Positions 40,473-50,466 are shown, numbered from the stretch's first letter. The stretch is DNA of 64,000 nucleotides from Acidimicrobiia bacterium (GCA_022822905.1 JAJDYE010000031.1:1-64000), one strand, 5' to 3'. Translations and numbers: made by a program. Notes: generated from the sequence alone by a model not told the origin.

Positions 40473-41393
40473 TTGAACTCACAGCACACGCCCCACATCG
40501 TGTTCAGCGACGAGGTCGCCGCCGCCGCAGCCAACCAGGAAGCGATCGTTGCTCTCGAGTCCACCATCATCACCCACGGAATGCCCGCACCTGACAACGT
40601 CGAGACCGCCCGTCACCTGGAAGCAGCCGTTCGCGCCAACGGCGCAACCCCAGCCACGATCGCGGTCGTCGACGGCGTCGCCCGCATCGGACTCACTGAC
40701 GAGGAGCTTGACCGGCTCGGCCAGCCCGACCCGGAGCTCGTCAAGATCGGCAACCAGAATCTCGCCGCGTCGTTCTACCTTGGTCAAACTGGCGGTACCA
40801 CCGTCGCGGTAACGATGAAACTCGCCGCTCTCGCCGGAATCAGGATCTTCGCCACGGGCGGGATCGGCGGCGTTCACCGCGGCGCGCAGTACAGCTTCGA
40901 CATCAGCGGCGACCTCGAAGAGCTCGCCCGCACCCCCGTGGCCGTTGTGTCCGCAGGCTTCAAGTCGATCCTCGACATCGCCAAGACCACCGAATACCTA
41001 GAAACACTTGGAGTCCCGATCGTCGGCTACCAGACGGCGATTCTCCCGTCCTTCTACAGCATCGACAGTCCCCATGAGGTCAACCTCCAGTTGGATAGTC
41101 CCGAAGCCATCGGCGACTACCTTCACACCCACTGGAACCTTGACCCAGCCCGCGGTGCCGTGATCGCGAACCCCATCCCACAACACGCAGCAATCCCTAC
41201 CGACCGCATAGAGGCGGCAATAGCCCAAGCGTGCGTTCACGCCGATGCTGAGGGCATCAGCGGCAAAGAACTCACCCCATTCCTACTGCAATGGCTCGTC
41301 GATGCAACCGACGGCGAGAGCCTAGAAGCGAACAAAGAGCTGGTGCTCAACAACGCGAAGGTCGCAGCGCTGATCGCCCAGCACCTCACATAG
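40473..41393 (+). CDS. psuG: Pseudouridine-5'-phosphate glycosidase
   Basis: A 306-residue protein of the PsuG family: VALESTIITHGMPAPDNVETA at the start, ATGGIGGVHRGA in the middle, and ISGDLEELARTPVAVVSAG. It splits pseudouridine 5'-phosphate into uracil and ribose 5-phosphate via a lysine Schiff base. Length and conserved blocks are normal. The start is TTG at 40473 with AGGAG 6 nt upstream; an ATG a few bases earlier is out of frame. Together with psuK it salvages pseudouridine from RNA breakdown. Confidence 0.9.
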   Translation: MNSQHTPHIVFSDEVAAAAANQEAIVALESTIITHGMPAPDNVETARHLEAAVRANGATPATIAVVDGVARIGLTDEELDRLGQPDPELVKIGNQNLAASFYLGQTGGTTVAVTMKLAALAGIRIFATGGIGGVHRGAQYSFDISGDLEELARTPVAVVSAGFKSILDIAKTTEYLETLGVPIVGYQTAILPSFYSIDSPHEVNLQLDSPEAIGDYLHTHWNLDPARGAVIANPIPQHAAIPTDRIEAAIAQACVHADAEGISGKELTPFLLQWLVDATDGESLEANKELVLNNAKVAALIAQHLT

Positions 41394-41487
41394 CCATGTG
41401 AGTCCCAAGACAAAGAGGGTGGTGCCAACAGCCCCCACGCGTAACGACTGCAACCCGCAACAAGTACCCAAGTACGATGACCAGGCG

Positions 41488-44019
41488 ATGACGGCCCCCC
41501 GCAACGTCCCCGAGAAGCCCGCGCTTGAGGGCCTCGAAGCCAAGTGGGACGACATCTGGGAAGCCGACGGAACATACCGCTTCGACCGCACCGCCACCCG
41601 CGACCAGGTCTACTCCATCGACACCCCGCCCCCCACCGTCAGCGGCTCGCTTCACGTGGGCCACATGTTCAGCTACACCCACTGCGACACCCTGGCCCGG
41701 TATCAGCGCATGCAAGGCAAAGAGGTGTACTACCCCATGGGCTGGGACGACAACGGCCTGCCCACCGAGCGCCGGGTACAGAACTACTTCGGCGTCCGCT
41801 GCGACCCCTCCCTCCCCTACGACCCGCACTATCAACCCCCCGACGAGCCCGGCAAAGAACAGCTCCCCATCTCCCGGCGCAACTTCGTGGAGCTGTGCGA
41901 GCAGCTCACCGCCACCGACGAGCAGGCCTTCGAGGAGCTCTGGCGCCGCCTGGGCCTGAGCATCGACTGGTCGCTCACCTACGCCACCATCGACGAGCGC
42001 AGCCGCCGGGCCTCCCAGCGGGCCTTCCTCCGCAACCTGGCCCGGGGCGAGGCCTACCAGAGCGAGGCCCCCAGCCTGTGGGACGTGACCTTCCGCACCG
42101 CAGTGGCCCAGGCCGAACTGGAAGACCGGGAGCGCCCCGGCGCCTACCACCGCCTGGCATTCCACCTGCCCGACGGCGGCGACCTGCCCATCGACACCAC
42201 CCGACCCGAGCTGTTGGCCGCCTGCGTGGCCGTGGTGGCCCACCCCGACGACCAGCGCTACCAGCCCCTGTTCGGCCAGACCATCACCACCCCGCTGTTC
42301 AAGGCGGCGGTGCCTATGGTGGCCCATACCCTCGCCGACCCCGAGAAGGGCACCGGCGCGGCCATGATCTGCACCTTCGGCGACACCACCGACGTGACCT
42401 GGTGGCGGGAGCTGAATCTGCCGGTACGGGCCATCGTCGACCGAGGCGGCCGCCTTGTGGCCGACGCCCCCACCGGCATCGACCCCGCCCCCTACGCCGA
42501 GATTGCCGGGCGCACCATCCACGGCGCCCAGCAGCGCACGGTTGAGCTCCTCACCGAGTCTGGCGAGCTGATCGGCGAACCCCGGCCCATCACCCACCCG
42601 GTGAAGTTCTTCGAGAAGGGCCAACGCCCGCTGGAGATCGTCACCTCCCGCCAGTGGTACATCCGCAACGGCGGGCGCGACGAGGCTCTGCGCGATGCCC
42701 TCATCGACAGAGGCCGGGAGCTCAACTGGGTTCCCGAGCACATGCGGGTCCGCTACGAGAACTGGGTCGGCGGGCTGAACGGCGACTGGCTCATCAGCCG
42801 CCAGCGCTTCTTCGGCGTGCCCTTCCCCATCTGGTACCCGCTGGACGACGAAGGCCAGCCCGATTACGAACACCCCATCGCCGCCGACGAGGCCAGCCTC
42901 CCCATCGACCCATCCTCCGACACGCCCCCCGGCTACGCCGAAGACCAGCGAGACCAGCCCGGGGGGTTCGCCGCCGACCCCGACGTGATGGACACCTGGG
43001 CCACCTCTTCGCTGAGCCCCCAGATCGCCTGCTACTGGGAGGACGACCCCGACCTGTTCGAGCGCACCTTCCCCATGGACCTGCGCCCCCAGGCCCACGA
43101 GATCATCCGCACCTGGCTGTTCGCCACTGTGACCCGGGCCCACTTCGAGCACGGCGGGCTGCCGTGGTCCACCGCGGCCATATCCGGCTGGGTGCTCGAC
43201 CCTGACCGCAAGAAGATGTCCAAGTCGAAGGGCAACGTGGTCACCCCCATGGGCACCCTGGAGCAATTCGGCGCCGACGCCCTCCGCTACTGGGCGTCGT
43301 CGGGACGGCCCGGCACCGACACCGCCTTTGAGGAAGGCCAGATGAAGGTGGGCCGACGCCTGGCGGTGAAGATCCTCAACGCCAGCCGGTTCGTGCTCGG
43401 CCAAGAGCCCGCCGCAAACGCTCAGCCCACCGAGACCCTCGACCGGGCCCTGCTGGCTCACCTGGCCGACCTGATCGACGACACCACTGCCGCCTTCGAC
43501 AAGGGCGACTACGCCCGAGCTTTGGAGAGCACCGAGACGTCGTTCTGGTCGTTCACCGACGACTACCTGGAGCTGGTGAAGAACCGGGCCTACGGCGGCC
43601 GGGGCGGGCCAGCGGGCGAGTCGGCCCGCTCCACCCTGGAGACGGCTCTCATCGCCTATCTCAAGCTGTTCGCCCCGTTCTTGCCCTATGTGACCGAAGA
43701 GGTGTGGTCGTGGTGGCAACAGGGCTCGGTCCACCGCTCGCCCTGGCCTGTCGGGGCCGAGCTGCGGGCCGCGGCCGGCGACGTGAACCCCGAGGCCGCC
43801 GCAGTGGCCGCCGACACCCTGCGGGAGATCCGCCGCATCAAGAGCGATGCCAAAGTGCGCCTGGCCACTGCGGTCACCACCGCCACCGTCACCGACACCG
43901 CCGAGCGGCTGGCCATCTTGGAGCAGGTGGCCGACGACGTGGCCGACGCCGGGCGGTGCCGAGAGCTGCTCACCGCGGAGGGCCCGGAACTGTCGGTGAC
44001 CGCGGAGATGGAAACCTAG
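41488..44019 (+). CDS. valS: Valine-tRNA ligase
   Basis: About 843 residues of class I aminoacyl-tRNA synthetase. The HIGH motif is SGSLHVGHMFSY, the KMSKS loop is DRKKMSKSKGNVVTPMG, and editing (CP1) and anticodon-binding domains are present (FFEKGQRPLEIVTSRQWYIR; FWSFTDDYLELVKNRAY). The ATG at 41488 gives the conserved MTAPRNVPEKPALEGLEAKW start; an earlier in-frame GTG adds 30 non-conserved residues. It charges tRNA-Val. Single copy in the window. Confidence 0.94.
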   Translation: MTAPRNVPEKPALEGLEAKWDDIWEADGTYRFDRTATRDQVYSIDTPPPTVSGSLHVGHMFSYTHCDTLARYQRMQGKEVYYPMGWDDNGLPTERRVQNYFGVRCDPSLPYDPHYQPPDEPGKEQLPISRRNFVELCEQLTATDEQAFEELWRRLGLSIDWSLTYATIDERSRRASQRAFLRNLARGEAYQSEAPSLWDVTFRTAVAQAELEDRERPGAYHRLAFHLPDGGDLPIDTTRPELLAACVAVVAHPDDQRYQPLFGQTITTPLFKAAVPMVAHTLADPEKGTGAAMICTFGDTTDVTWWRELNLPVRAIVDRGGRLVADAPTGIDPAPYAEIAGRTIHGAQQRTVELLTESGELIGEPRPITHPVKFFEKGQRPLEIVTSRQWYIRNGGRDEALRDALIDRGRELNWVPEHMRVRYENWVGGLNGDWLISRQRFFGVPFPIWYPLDDEGQPDYEHPIAADEASLPIDPSSDTPPGYAEDQRDQPGGFAADPDVMDTWATSSLSPQIACYWEDDPDLFERTFPMDLRPQAHEIIRTWLFATVTRAHFEHGGLPWSTAAISGWVLDPDRKKMSKSKGNVVTPMGTLEQFGADALRYWASSGRPGTDTAFEEGQMKVGRRLAVKILNASRFVLGQEPAANAQPTETLDRALLAHLADLIDDTTAAFDKGDYARALESTETSFWSFTDDYLELVKNRAYGGRGGPAGESARSTLETALIAYLKLFAPFLPYVTEEVWSWWQQGSVHRSPWPVGAELRAAAGDVNPEAAAVAADTLREIRRIKSDAKVRLATAVTTATVTDTAERLAILEQVADDVADAGRCRELLTAEGPELSVTAEMET

Positions 44020-44040
44020 TCCGCGGCCTAGTGGTCTGAG

Positions 44041-44775
44041 ATGAACAGATTGGGCCTCGGTGTTTTGGCCGGGGTTCTTGCCTGGTTGGTGACAGGATGC
44101 GGGGGTGAAGGCAAGACCGCGGTGACGGTGTACGCAGCGGCGTCGCTCTCGGAAGCGTTCGAAGACTTGGCCGCCGAATACGAGGCCGCCAACCCCGATG
44201 CCGACGTGAAGCTCAACTTCGCGGGCAGCGCTCGGCTGGCCGCGCAAATCAGCGCCGGCGCCCGGGCTGACGTGTTCGCCTCGGCCAACGGCGCCAACAT
44301 GAGCCGGGTTGTGGCCGAAGGGCGCACCGCCTCACTCCCCGTCTTGTTCGCCCGCAACCGACTGGCCTTGGTGGTGCCAGCGGACAACCCCGGCAATGTC
44401 ACCGAATTGGAAGACCTGTCAGATGACAGTTTGGTGCTGGCGATGTGCGCCCCCGAGGTGCCCTGCGGCGCCCTCGCCCGGGCTGTGCTGGCCGATGCCG
44501 GGGTAACCGCCAACCCCGACACCGAGGAGACAAGCGTGCGGGCCGTGCTCACCAAGGTGACGCTGGGTGAGGCCGACGCCGGTCTGGTGTATGCCACCGA
44601 CTTGGCGGCCGGCGGCAACAAAGTGGCCACCGTGCCCCTCGGCCCCCAGATCAGGGTCAACGACTACCCGGTGGTGGCGGTCAGCGATCGAGCCGTTGCT
44701 GCCGATTTTGTGGATTTCATCCTCGGTCCTGATGGCCAGCGCATCCTCTGGAGCCACGGATTCGATTTCCCATGA
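44041..44775 (+). CDS. modA: Molybdate ABC transporter substrate-binding lipoprotein
   Basis: A 244-residue exported protein. The signal peptide ends in a lipobox (AWLVTGC), so it is membrane-anchored. The mature part has the ModA fold: VYAAASLSEAFEDLAAEYE, NFAGSARLAAQISAGARADVF and GLVYATDLAAGG. It binds molybdate (or tungstate) and delivers it to ModBC. Stop and modB start overlap by 4 nt. No molybdenum riboswitch is possible in the 21 nt upstream. Confidence 0.9.
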   Translation: MNRLGLGVLAGVLAWLVTGCGGEGKTAVTVYAAASLSEAFEDLAAEYEAANPDADVKLNFAGSARLAAQISAGARADVFASANGANMSRVVAEGRTASLPVLFARNRLALVVPADNPGNVTELEDLSDDSLVLAMCAPEVPCGALARAVLADAGVTANPDTEETSVRAVLTKVTLGEADAGLVYATDLAAGGNKVATVPLGPQIRVNDYPVVAVSDRAVAADFVDFILGPDGQRILWSHGFDFP

Positions 44776-45626
44776 CCGGCCGTGCCACCCCCAAGGAACC
44801 CAATCGCAGGCCGCCCATCGCTGTCCTTGTGGCCGCCATCATCGCGGTAGCCGTCTTGGCACTACCCCTGGTGGGGCTGTTGCAGCGAACGCCATGGTCA
44901 ACACTGGGCACCAGGCTGGGCGAGACGGCCACCCTGGAGGCCCTCCGGGTGTCGGTGGTGGTGTCGCTTCTAGCCGCGGCGGTCTCGATGGTGCTGGGGC
45001 TGCCATTGGCCTGGGTGTTGGCCCGGCTCACGTTCCGGGGCCGAGCGCTGGTGCGGGCCGTCGTGCTGCTGCCCATGGTGCTGCCCCCGGTGGTGGGTGG
45101 CATTGCCCTGTTCTTCGCCCTCGGACGAAAGGGGCTGGTCGGCCGGGCGCTGCAAAACTGGTTCGGCATCGACACCCTCATCGGCACCACCGCCGGCGCG
45201 GTAATCGCCGCCGCGTTCGTGTCGATGCCGTTCTTCGTGATCACCGCCGAGGCCGGCTTGCGCCAGCTCGACACCCGGCTTGAATCGGCCGCCTCCACCC
45301 TGGGCGCAGGGCGCTGGACCGTGCTGCGCCGTATCACGCTGCCGCTGCTGGCCCCGTCGCTGGCCGCAGGGGCCACCCTGTCGTGGGCCCGGGCCCTCGG
45401 CGAGTTCGGGGCCACCATCACCTTCGCCGGCAACCACCCGGGCCGCACCCGCACGCTGCCCCTGGCCATCGCCCAAGCCAACGAGGCCGGCCAGCCCGAG
45501 GCGGCCATCGCCATGTCGGTACTGCTCATCGGGGTGTCACTGCTCATCCTCATCGGCCTGCGCCACCGCTGGATCGCCCCCCGCACCACTCAACAGAAGA
45601 ACTCGTCGGAAGCATCCCCATCATGA
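44772..45626 (+). CDS. modB: Molybdate ABC transporter permease
   Basis: A 284-residue inner-membrane permease with about six membrane spans. The ABC permease EAA loop is ESAASTLGAGRWTVLRRITL, followed by SWARALGEFGATITFAGN, a ModB signature. Coupled by 4-nt overlaps to modA and modC, so the three form one operon. Confidence 0.92.
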   Translation: MTGRATPKEPNRRPPIAVLVAAIIAVAVLALPLVGLLQRTPWSTLGTRLGETATLEALRVSVVVSLLAAAVSMVLGLPLAWVLARLTFRGRALVRAVVLLPMVLPPVVGGIALFFALGRKGLVGRALQNWFGIDTLIGTTAGAVIAAAFVSMPFFVITAEAGLRQLDTRLESAASTLGAGRWTVLRRITLPLLAPSLAAGATLSWARALGEFGATITFAGNHPGRTRTLPLAIAQANEAGQPEAAIAMSVLLIGVSLLILIGLRHRWIAPRTTQQKNSSEASPS

Positions 45627-46663
45627 GCATCCAGGCTGAGGTCCATGCCGCCACCGGCGACTTCTCCATTCACGCCGCGTTCGATGCGCCCACCGGGAGC
45701 TGCACTGCCATCGTCGGCCCCAATGGGGCGGGCAAAACCACCCTGGTTCACGCGCTGGCCGGGTTGATTCCGCTGCGGCAGGGCAGGATCGTGCTGGCCG
45801 GCCAGGTGGTCGACGATCCTGCCCAAGGCATCCAGACACCCCCCGACCGGCGTCCCATCGCCCTTCACAGTCAGCACAACCTGCTGTTTCCCCACCTCAG
45901 CGTGGTGGACAATGTGGCGTTCGGCCCTCGGTGCGCGGGCCTGGCCGCCCGCCCGGCCCGCCAACGGGCCGAGGAATGGCTCAGCAGGGTCGGCCTGGCC
46001 GATCTGGCCGAACTGCGCCCCGCTCAGCTCTCTGGCGGGCAAGCCCAAAGGGTGGGCTTGGCCCGGGCCGCCGCCTGTGAACCCAATGTGCTGCTCCTCG
46101 ACGAGTCCCTAGCCTCCCTCGACGCTGAAACCCGCACCGACGTGCGCCACTTGCTAGCCGATATCGAGGCGACCCGAGTGCTGATCACCCACGATCCGGT
46201 AGAAACCAGGGTGCTGGCCGACCAACTCTTGGTGATGGAAAAGGGTGAGATCGTGCAAACCGGCACCCCCGAGGAGGTGGCCGCCGATCCCCGCACTCCG
46301 TGGACCGCCGGGCTGCTCGACATCAACCTTCTTACCGGTACCGCCGCGGGCACCGAAGTGGCTCTCGAAGGCGGGCTCACCCTCACCACGGCCACCCCTA
46401 TGACTGGGCCAGTGCTAGTCACCTTCTCCCCCGCGGCCGTCACCCTTTCAACGGTCGAGCCCCACACCAGCGCCCGCAACACCTGGGAGGCCGAAGTGGC
46501 CCGCATCCAGCCCGAAAGCGACCGGGTCAGGGTGCTTCTGGGGGCTCCGGTGCCCTGCCAGGCGTGGGTCACACCCCAGGCGGTGGGCGAGTTGGGACTG
46601 AGGGCTGGCTCGCGGTGCTGGGCCGCCCTCAAAGCCACTGAATTGACCGTCCGAGAGGCCTAG
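45623..46663 (+). CDS. modC: Molybdate ABC transporter ATP-binding protein
   Basis: A 346-residue ABC ATPase. Walker A IVGPNGAGKTTLVHAL, signature LSGGQAQRVGLARA, Walker B VLLLDESLASLD (Ser replaces the common Pro after DE), H-loop VLITHDPVE. A TOBE-like molybdate-binding domain follows at the C-terminus (NTWEAEVARIQPESDRVRV). The ATG at 45623 overlaps the modB stop; the frame is open upstream but that part is only a shadow of modB. Confidence 0.92.
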   Translation: MSIQAEVHAATGDFSIHAAFDAPTGSCTAIVGPNGAGKTTLVHALAGLIPLRQGRIVLAGQVVDDPAQGIQTPPDRRPIALHSQHNLLFPHLSVVDNVAFGPRCAGLAARPARQRAEEWLSRVGLADLAELRPAQLSGGQAQRVGLARAAACEPNVLLLDESLASLDAETRTDVRHLLADIEATRVLITHDPVETRVLADQLLVMEKGEIVQTGTPEEVAADPRTPWTAGLLDINLLTGTAAGTEVALEGGLTLTTATPMTGPVLVTFSPAAVTLSTVEPHTSARNTWEAEVARIQPESDRVRVLLGAPVPCQAWVTPQAVGELGLRAGSRCWAALKATELTVREA

Positions 46664-46690
46664 TTCGCGCGCGCGGACGCGCGCGCCGAA
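46664..46690 (+). terminator. GC-rich hairpin after modC
   Basis: Directly after the modC stop lies a near-perfect inverted repeat made of alternating CG (TTCGCGCGCGCG...CGCGCGCGCCGAA, one bulged C). There is no following T run, so it is at best a weak or Rho-assisted terminator, or an mRNA 3'-end stabiliser for modABC. Confidence 0.45.
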
Positions 46691-46764
46691 GAGCCTTGTG
46701 GAGCACTCAGGAAAATTCCTTTGGCGCGAAATCCCTGGTCATGGCGTCGCGCTGAAGAAGTTCA

Positions 46765-46794
46765 TTGATGAAACTCCCCCTTTGTAATTACACT
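46765..46794 (+). promoter_or_regulatory. Candidate promoter of nrdAB
   Basis: TTGATG (46765-46770) and TACACT (46789-46794) are separated by 18 nt, about 45 nt before the nrdA start, in an A+T-richer patch of the 174-nt gap. A clear NrdR box pair was not recognised. Confidence 0.35.
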
Positions 46795-46837
46795 TTGAGA
46801 ACTTCGCGCTGGCAAGCCTCATCCGCAGGGGGGACTG

Positions 46838-49264
46838 ATGACACTCATACAGGAGCCACTGGCCGCAGTGGTCACCAATGGGGCCGATGCCGACCAAAAC
46901 GGGGAGCATGCCGCCGGCGATACCGGGATGCGGGTGCGCAAGCGCAACGGCGAACTGGAGCCGGTGGACGTCAACAAGATCGTCAACGCGGTGGCCCGCT
47001 GCGCCGAGGGCCTGGTGGGCGTCGACCCGATGCGGGTGGCTACCCGGACCATTTCCGCCCTGGCCGATGGAGCCACCACCCGAGAGCTCGACGAGCTGTC
47101 TATCCGCACCGCGGCCGGGCTCATCGTCACCGAGCCCAACTACTCCAGGCTGGCCGCCCGTCTCCTGTCCACCTGTATCGACAAAGAGGTCCGCAACCAG
47201 AACATCCCCTGGTTCACCGAGTCGATCAAAGCCGGCCACAACCTGGGTTTGATCAGCGATGAGACTGCCGACTTCGCCGAGAAGCACGCCCCGGCGCTGA
47301 ACGCCTCCATCAGCTCGCTGCGCGACCGGAACTTCGAGTTCTTCGGCCTGCGCACGGTGTACGACCGCTACCTGCTGCGCCACCCCGACACCCGCCAGGT
47401 GATCGAGACCCCCCAGTACTTCTTCCTGCGGGTGGCCTGCGGCCTCTCCGCCGATGCCGATGAAGCGATCGCCTTCTACGACCTGATGAGCTCGCTGGCC
47501 TACCTGCCGTCGAGCCCCACGCTGTTCAACTCGGGCACCGCCCACCCGCAGATGTCGTCGTGCTACCTGCTCGACTCCCCCACCGACAGCCTCGAGGGCA
47601 TCTACCAGCGCTATACCGACATCGCCCGGCTGTCGAAGTTCGCCGGCGGCATCGGCGTGGCCTGGCACCGCATTCGCTCCAAGGGGTCGCTCATCCGGGG
47701 TACCAACGGCCTGTCCAACGGCATCGTGCCGTGGCTGAAGACCCTGGACAGCTCGGTGGCCGCCGTCAATCAGGGCGGCAAGCGCAAGGGCGCGGCCTGC
47801 GTCTACTTAGAGTCCTGGCACGCCGACATCGAGGACTTCTTGGAGCTCAAGGAGAACACCGGCGACCACAACCGCCGGGCCCACAACCTCAACCTGGCCA
47901 ACTGGGTTCCCGATCTGTTCATGGAGCGGGTGGAGAAAGACTGGCAGTGGTCGCTGTTCGACCCCAAGAAGGTCCCCCACTTCACCGACCTGTACGGAGA
48001 TGACTTCCGCGAGGCCTACGAGGAGGCTGAGCGCGAGAAGCTGTACGAGGTCCAGCTCCCCGCCCGCCAGCTCTACAGCCGCATGATGCGGTGCCTGGCC
48101 CAGACTGGCAACGGGTGGATGACGTTCAAAGACGCCTCCAACCTGCGCTGCAACCAGACCGGCCAAGAGGGCCGCACCGTACACCTGTCCAACCTGTGTA
48201 CCGAGATCATCGAGGTCACCAGCGACGACGAGACCGCGGTGTGCAACCTGGGGTCGGTCAATCTGGGAGAGTTCGTCGACACCGACAGCGGCAAGATGGA
48301 CTTCGAGCGGCTCGGCGATGTGATCCGCACCGTGGTGCCCTTCTTGGACCGGGTGATCGACATCAACTTCTACCCCACTACCGAGGCGGCCAACTCCAAC
48401 GCCAAGTGGCGCCCGGTGGGCCTGGGCCTGATGGGCCTCCAAGACGTGTTCTTCCATCTGGCCATGCCGTTCGACAGCGACGAGGCCCGCCAACTGTCGG
48501 CCCGCATCTCCGAGGAGATCTACTTCAACGCCCTGTGGGCCTCCACCGAGCTGGCCGAAAAGCACGGACCCCATCCCGCGTTCTCCGAGACCCGGGCGGC
48601 CGCCGGCCACCTCCAATTCGACCTGTGGGGCAAGGAGAGCTCCGATCCGGCCCGATGGCAGACGCTGCGGGACCGCATCGCCGAGCACGGTCTGCGCAAC
48701 TCCCTGCTCATCGCCATCGCCCCCACCGCCACCATCGCCTCCATCGCCGGGTGCTACGAGTGCATAGAGCCCCAGGTGTCCAACCTGTTCAAGCGGGAGA
48801 CCCTGTCCGGGGAGTTCTTGCAGATAAACCGCTACCTGGTGCGCGACCTTCAGGAATTGGGCCTGTGGGACGACCAGATGATCGCCGACGTGAAGCGCTC
48901 CGAGGGTTCGGTGGCCGACATCGAGCGCATCCCCGACGGTCTCAAGGCGGTATACCGCACCGCCTGGGAACTCCCCCAGCGCTCCCTCATCGACATGGCC
49001 GCCGACCGAGGGGCGTTCATCGACCAGTCCCAGTCGCTGAACCTGTTCATGGAGTCGCCCACCATCGGCAAGCTCAGTTCCATGTATCTGCACGCCTGGA
49101 AGGCCGGACTGAAAACCACCTACTACCTGAGATCCCGCCCGGCCACCCGAATCAACCAAACCACCACCGGCGGTCCCGATGGCGCGACCGCCGCCCCGGT
49201 TCCCGACGCCGAGGCGGTGGCCTGCTCATTGGAAAACCCCGAAATGTGTGAGGCATGCGACTGA
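46838..49264 (+). CDS. nrdA: Ribonucleoside-diphosphate reductase, alpha subunit (class I)
   Basis: An 808-residue reductase. An N-terminal ATP-cone (about residues 30-115, RVRKRNGELEPVDVNKIVNAV) gives allosteric control. The catalytic barrel has SSCYLLDSPTDSLEG, NLCTEI, and GLGLMGLQDVFF. The C-terminal redox tail ends ENPEMCEACD, with two cysteines that re-reduce the active site. It makes deoxyribonucleotides with NrdB. The ATG at 46838 follows a G-rich ribosome-binding site. Confidence 0.94.
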   Translation: MTLIQEPLAAVVTNGADADQNGEHAAGDTGMRVRKRNGELEPVDVNKIVNAVARCAEGLVGVDPMRVATRTISALADGATTRELDELSIRTAAGLIVTEPNYSRLAARLLSTCIDKEVRNQNIPWFTESIKAGHNLGLISDETADFAEKHAPALNASISSLRDRNFEFFGLRTVYDRYLLRHPDTRQVIETPQYFFLRVACGLSADADEAIAFYDLMSSLAYLPSSPTLFNSGTAHPQMSSCYLLDSPTDSLEGIYQRYTDIARLSKFAGGIGVAWHRIRSKGSLIRGTNGLSNGIVPWLKTLDSSVAAVNQGGKRKGAACVYLESWHADIEDFLELKENTGDHNRRAHNLNLANWVPDLFMERVEKDWQWSLFDPKKVPHFTDLYGDDFREAYEEAEREKLYEVQLPARQLYSRMMRCLAQTGNGWMTFKDASNLRCNQTGQEGRTVHLSNLCTEIIEVTSDDETAVCNLGSVNLGEFVDTDSGKMDFERLGDVIRTVVPFLDRVIDINFYPTTEAANSNAKWRPVGLGLMGLQDVFFHLAMPFDSDEARQLSARISEEIYFNALWASTELAEKHGPHPAFSETRAAAGHLQFDLWGKESSDPARWQTLRDRIAEHGLRNSLLIAIAPTATIASIAGCYECIEPQVSNLFKRETLSGEFLQINRYLVRDLQELGLWDDQMIADVKRSEGSVADIERIPDGLKAVYRTAWELPQRSLIDMAADRGAFIDQSQSLNLFMESPTIGKLSSMYLHAWKAGLKTTYYLRSRPATRINQTTTGGPDGATAAPVPDAEAVACSLENPEMCEACD

Positions 49265-50352
49265 TGGCACTGGCAGAAACCCCTTTCCTCGAAAAAGACC
49301 TGGGCCTCAGCCCGGCGCCTGAGGCGGCACCTGCGGTCGTACCAGCCCAGGGACGCATCCTCGATCCCGGCTTCAATCTGACGCTGCGCCCCATGCGCTA
49401 TCCGCAGTTCTTCGACATGTACCGCGACGCCATCAAGAACACCTGGACGGTGGACGAGATCGACTTTTCCGACGACCTGGTCGATTTGGAGCGCACCCTT
49501 CTTCCCGCCGAGAAGCATCTGGTGAACCGACTGGTGGCGTTCTTCGCCACCGGCGACTCCATCGTGGCCAACAACTTGGTTCTGAACCTCTACCAACACG
49601 TCAACGCCCCCGAGGCCCGGATGTATCTGTCGCGGCAGCTCTATGAGGAGGCGTTGCACGTCCAGTTCTACTTGACTCTGCTCGACAACTACATCCCCGA
49701 CCTCGCAGAGCGGGAGGCCGCATTCGCGGCCATCGACAACATTCCCTCCATCCGCCAGAAGGCCGAGTTCTGCTTCCGGTGGATGAACTCGATGGACGAC
49801 ATCGACCAGTGCGACACCCCTCAGCAGCGCCGCCAGTTCCTGTTGAACCTGATCTGCTTCGCCACCTGCATCGAGGGGCTGTTCTTCTTCGCGGCATTCG
49901 CCTACGTGTACTTCCTGCGGTCCAAGGGGCTGTTGAACGGGCTGGCCGCCGGCACCAACTGGGTGTTCCGCGACGAAAGCTGCCACATGAACTTCGCCCT
50001 CGAGGTGGTTAACACGGTTCGGGCCGAGGAACCTGAACTGTTCGACGCCGAGCTCAGCCAGCAGGTCACCACCATGATCCGCGAGGCGGTCGACTGCGAG
50101 TACCAGTTCGCCGAGGACCTGCTGGGCCAGGGCGTGCCCGGCATGTCGGTGGCCGACACCCGCCGCTACCTCGAGTTCGTGGCCGACCAGCGCCTCACCC
50201 AGCTCGGCTTGCCCAAGCAGTTCGGGGCCAAGAACCCGTTCTCGTTCATGGAGCTCCAAGACGTGCAAGAGCTGACCAACTTCTTCGAGCGCACCGTGGC
50301 CTCATACCAGGTAGGCGTCGAGGGCGACGTCGCCTTCGACGAGGACTTCTAG
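49264..50352 (+). CDS. nrdB: Ribonucleoside-diphosphate reductase, beta subunit
   Basis: A 362-residue ferritin-like protein that makes the tyrosyl (or related) radical for NrdA. Metal ligands appear in FFATGDSIVANNL (Asp) and RQLYEEALHVQFYLTLLDNY (Glu, Glu, His); the Tyr four residues after the His matches the radical tyrosine position of class Ia. The start ATG overlaps the nrdA stop as TGATG. An ATG three codons earlier is also in frame. Co-transcribed with nrdA. Confidence 0.93.
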   Translation: MALAETPFLEKDLGLSPAPEAAPAVVPAQGRILDPGFNLTLRPMRYPQFFDMYRDAIKNTWTVDEIDFSDDLVDLERTLLPAEKHLVNRLVAFFATGDSIVANNLVLNLYQHVNAPEARMYLSRQLYEEALHVQFYLTLLDNYIPDLAEREAAFAAIDNIPSIRQKAEFCFRWMNSMDDIDQCDTPQQRRQFLLNLICFATCIEGLFFFAAFAYVYFLRSKGLLNGLAAGTNWVFRDESCHMNFALEVVNTVRAEEPELFDAELSQQVTTMIREAVDCEYQFAEDLLGQGVPGMSVADTRRYLEFVADQRLTQLGLPKQFGAKNPFSFMELQDVQELTNFFERTVASYQVGVEGDVAFDEDF

Positions 50353-50397
50353 CAGATGCTCGTTGCGGTCTCCGAGACCGCACAGGTAGGATTCGTG

Positions 50398-50466
50398 TGG
50401 ACCTGGAGGGAATCGAACCCTCGCGATGGGCTGTCAACACCGGGTCGCATCACCATGAGCAGGCCC
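50398..50466 (-). other. tRNA-like element (degenerate tRNA or tRNA-derived sequence)
   Basis: On the minus strand a perfect T-arm (GAGGG-TTCGATT-CCCTC) is followed by CAGGTCC plus A. The CAGGTCC pairs fully (one G-U) with GGGCCTG 69 nt upstream, making a seven-base acceptor stem. Between them the D-arm is poor (three pairs) and the best anticodon-like arm (CGGTG/CATCG) has a 9-nt loop, while the total length of 69 nt is short. No confident anticodon can be read. It may be a decayed tRNA or an integration footprint. Confidence 0.5.

Noticed and set aside
44020..44040. Molybdenum cofactor riboswitch before modA
   Set aside because: Only 21 nt separate valS from modA, too short for such an element.
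41386..44247. Very long open frame on the minus strand opposite valS (over 900 codons)
   Set aside because: It is antisense to a gene with all valyl-tRNA synthetase motifs; long antisense frames are expected at this GC content and the translation shows only low-complexity Gly/Val/Leu-rich sequence.
46664..46837. Cobalamin riboswitch or NrdR boxes before nrdAB
   Set aside because: No B12-box-like conserved core was found, the reductase is class I, and no pair of NrdR-type palindromes could be recognised.
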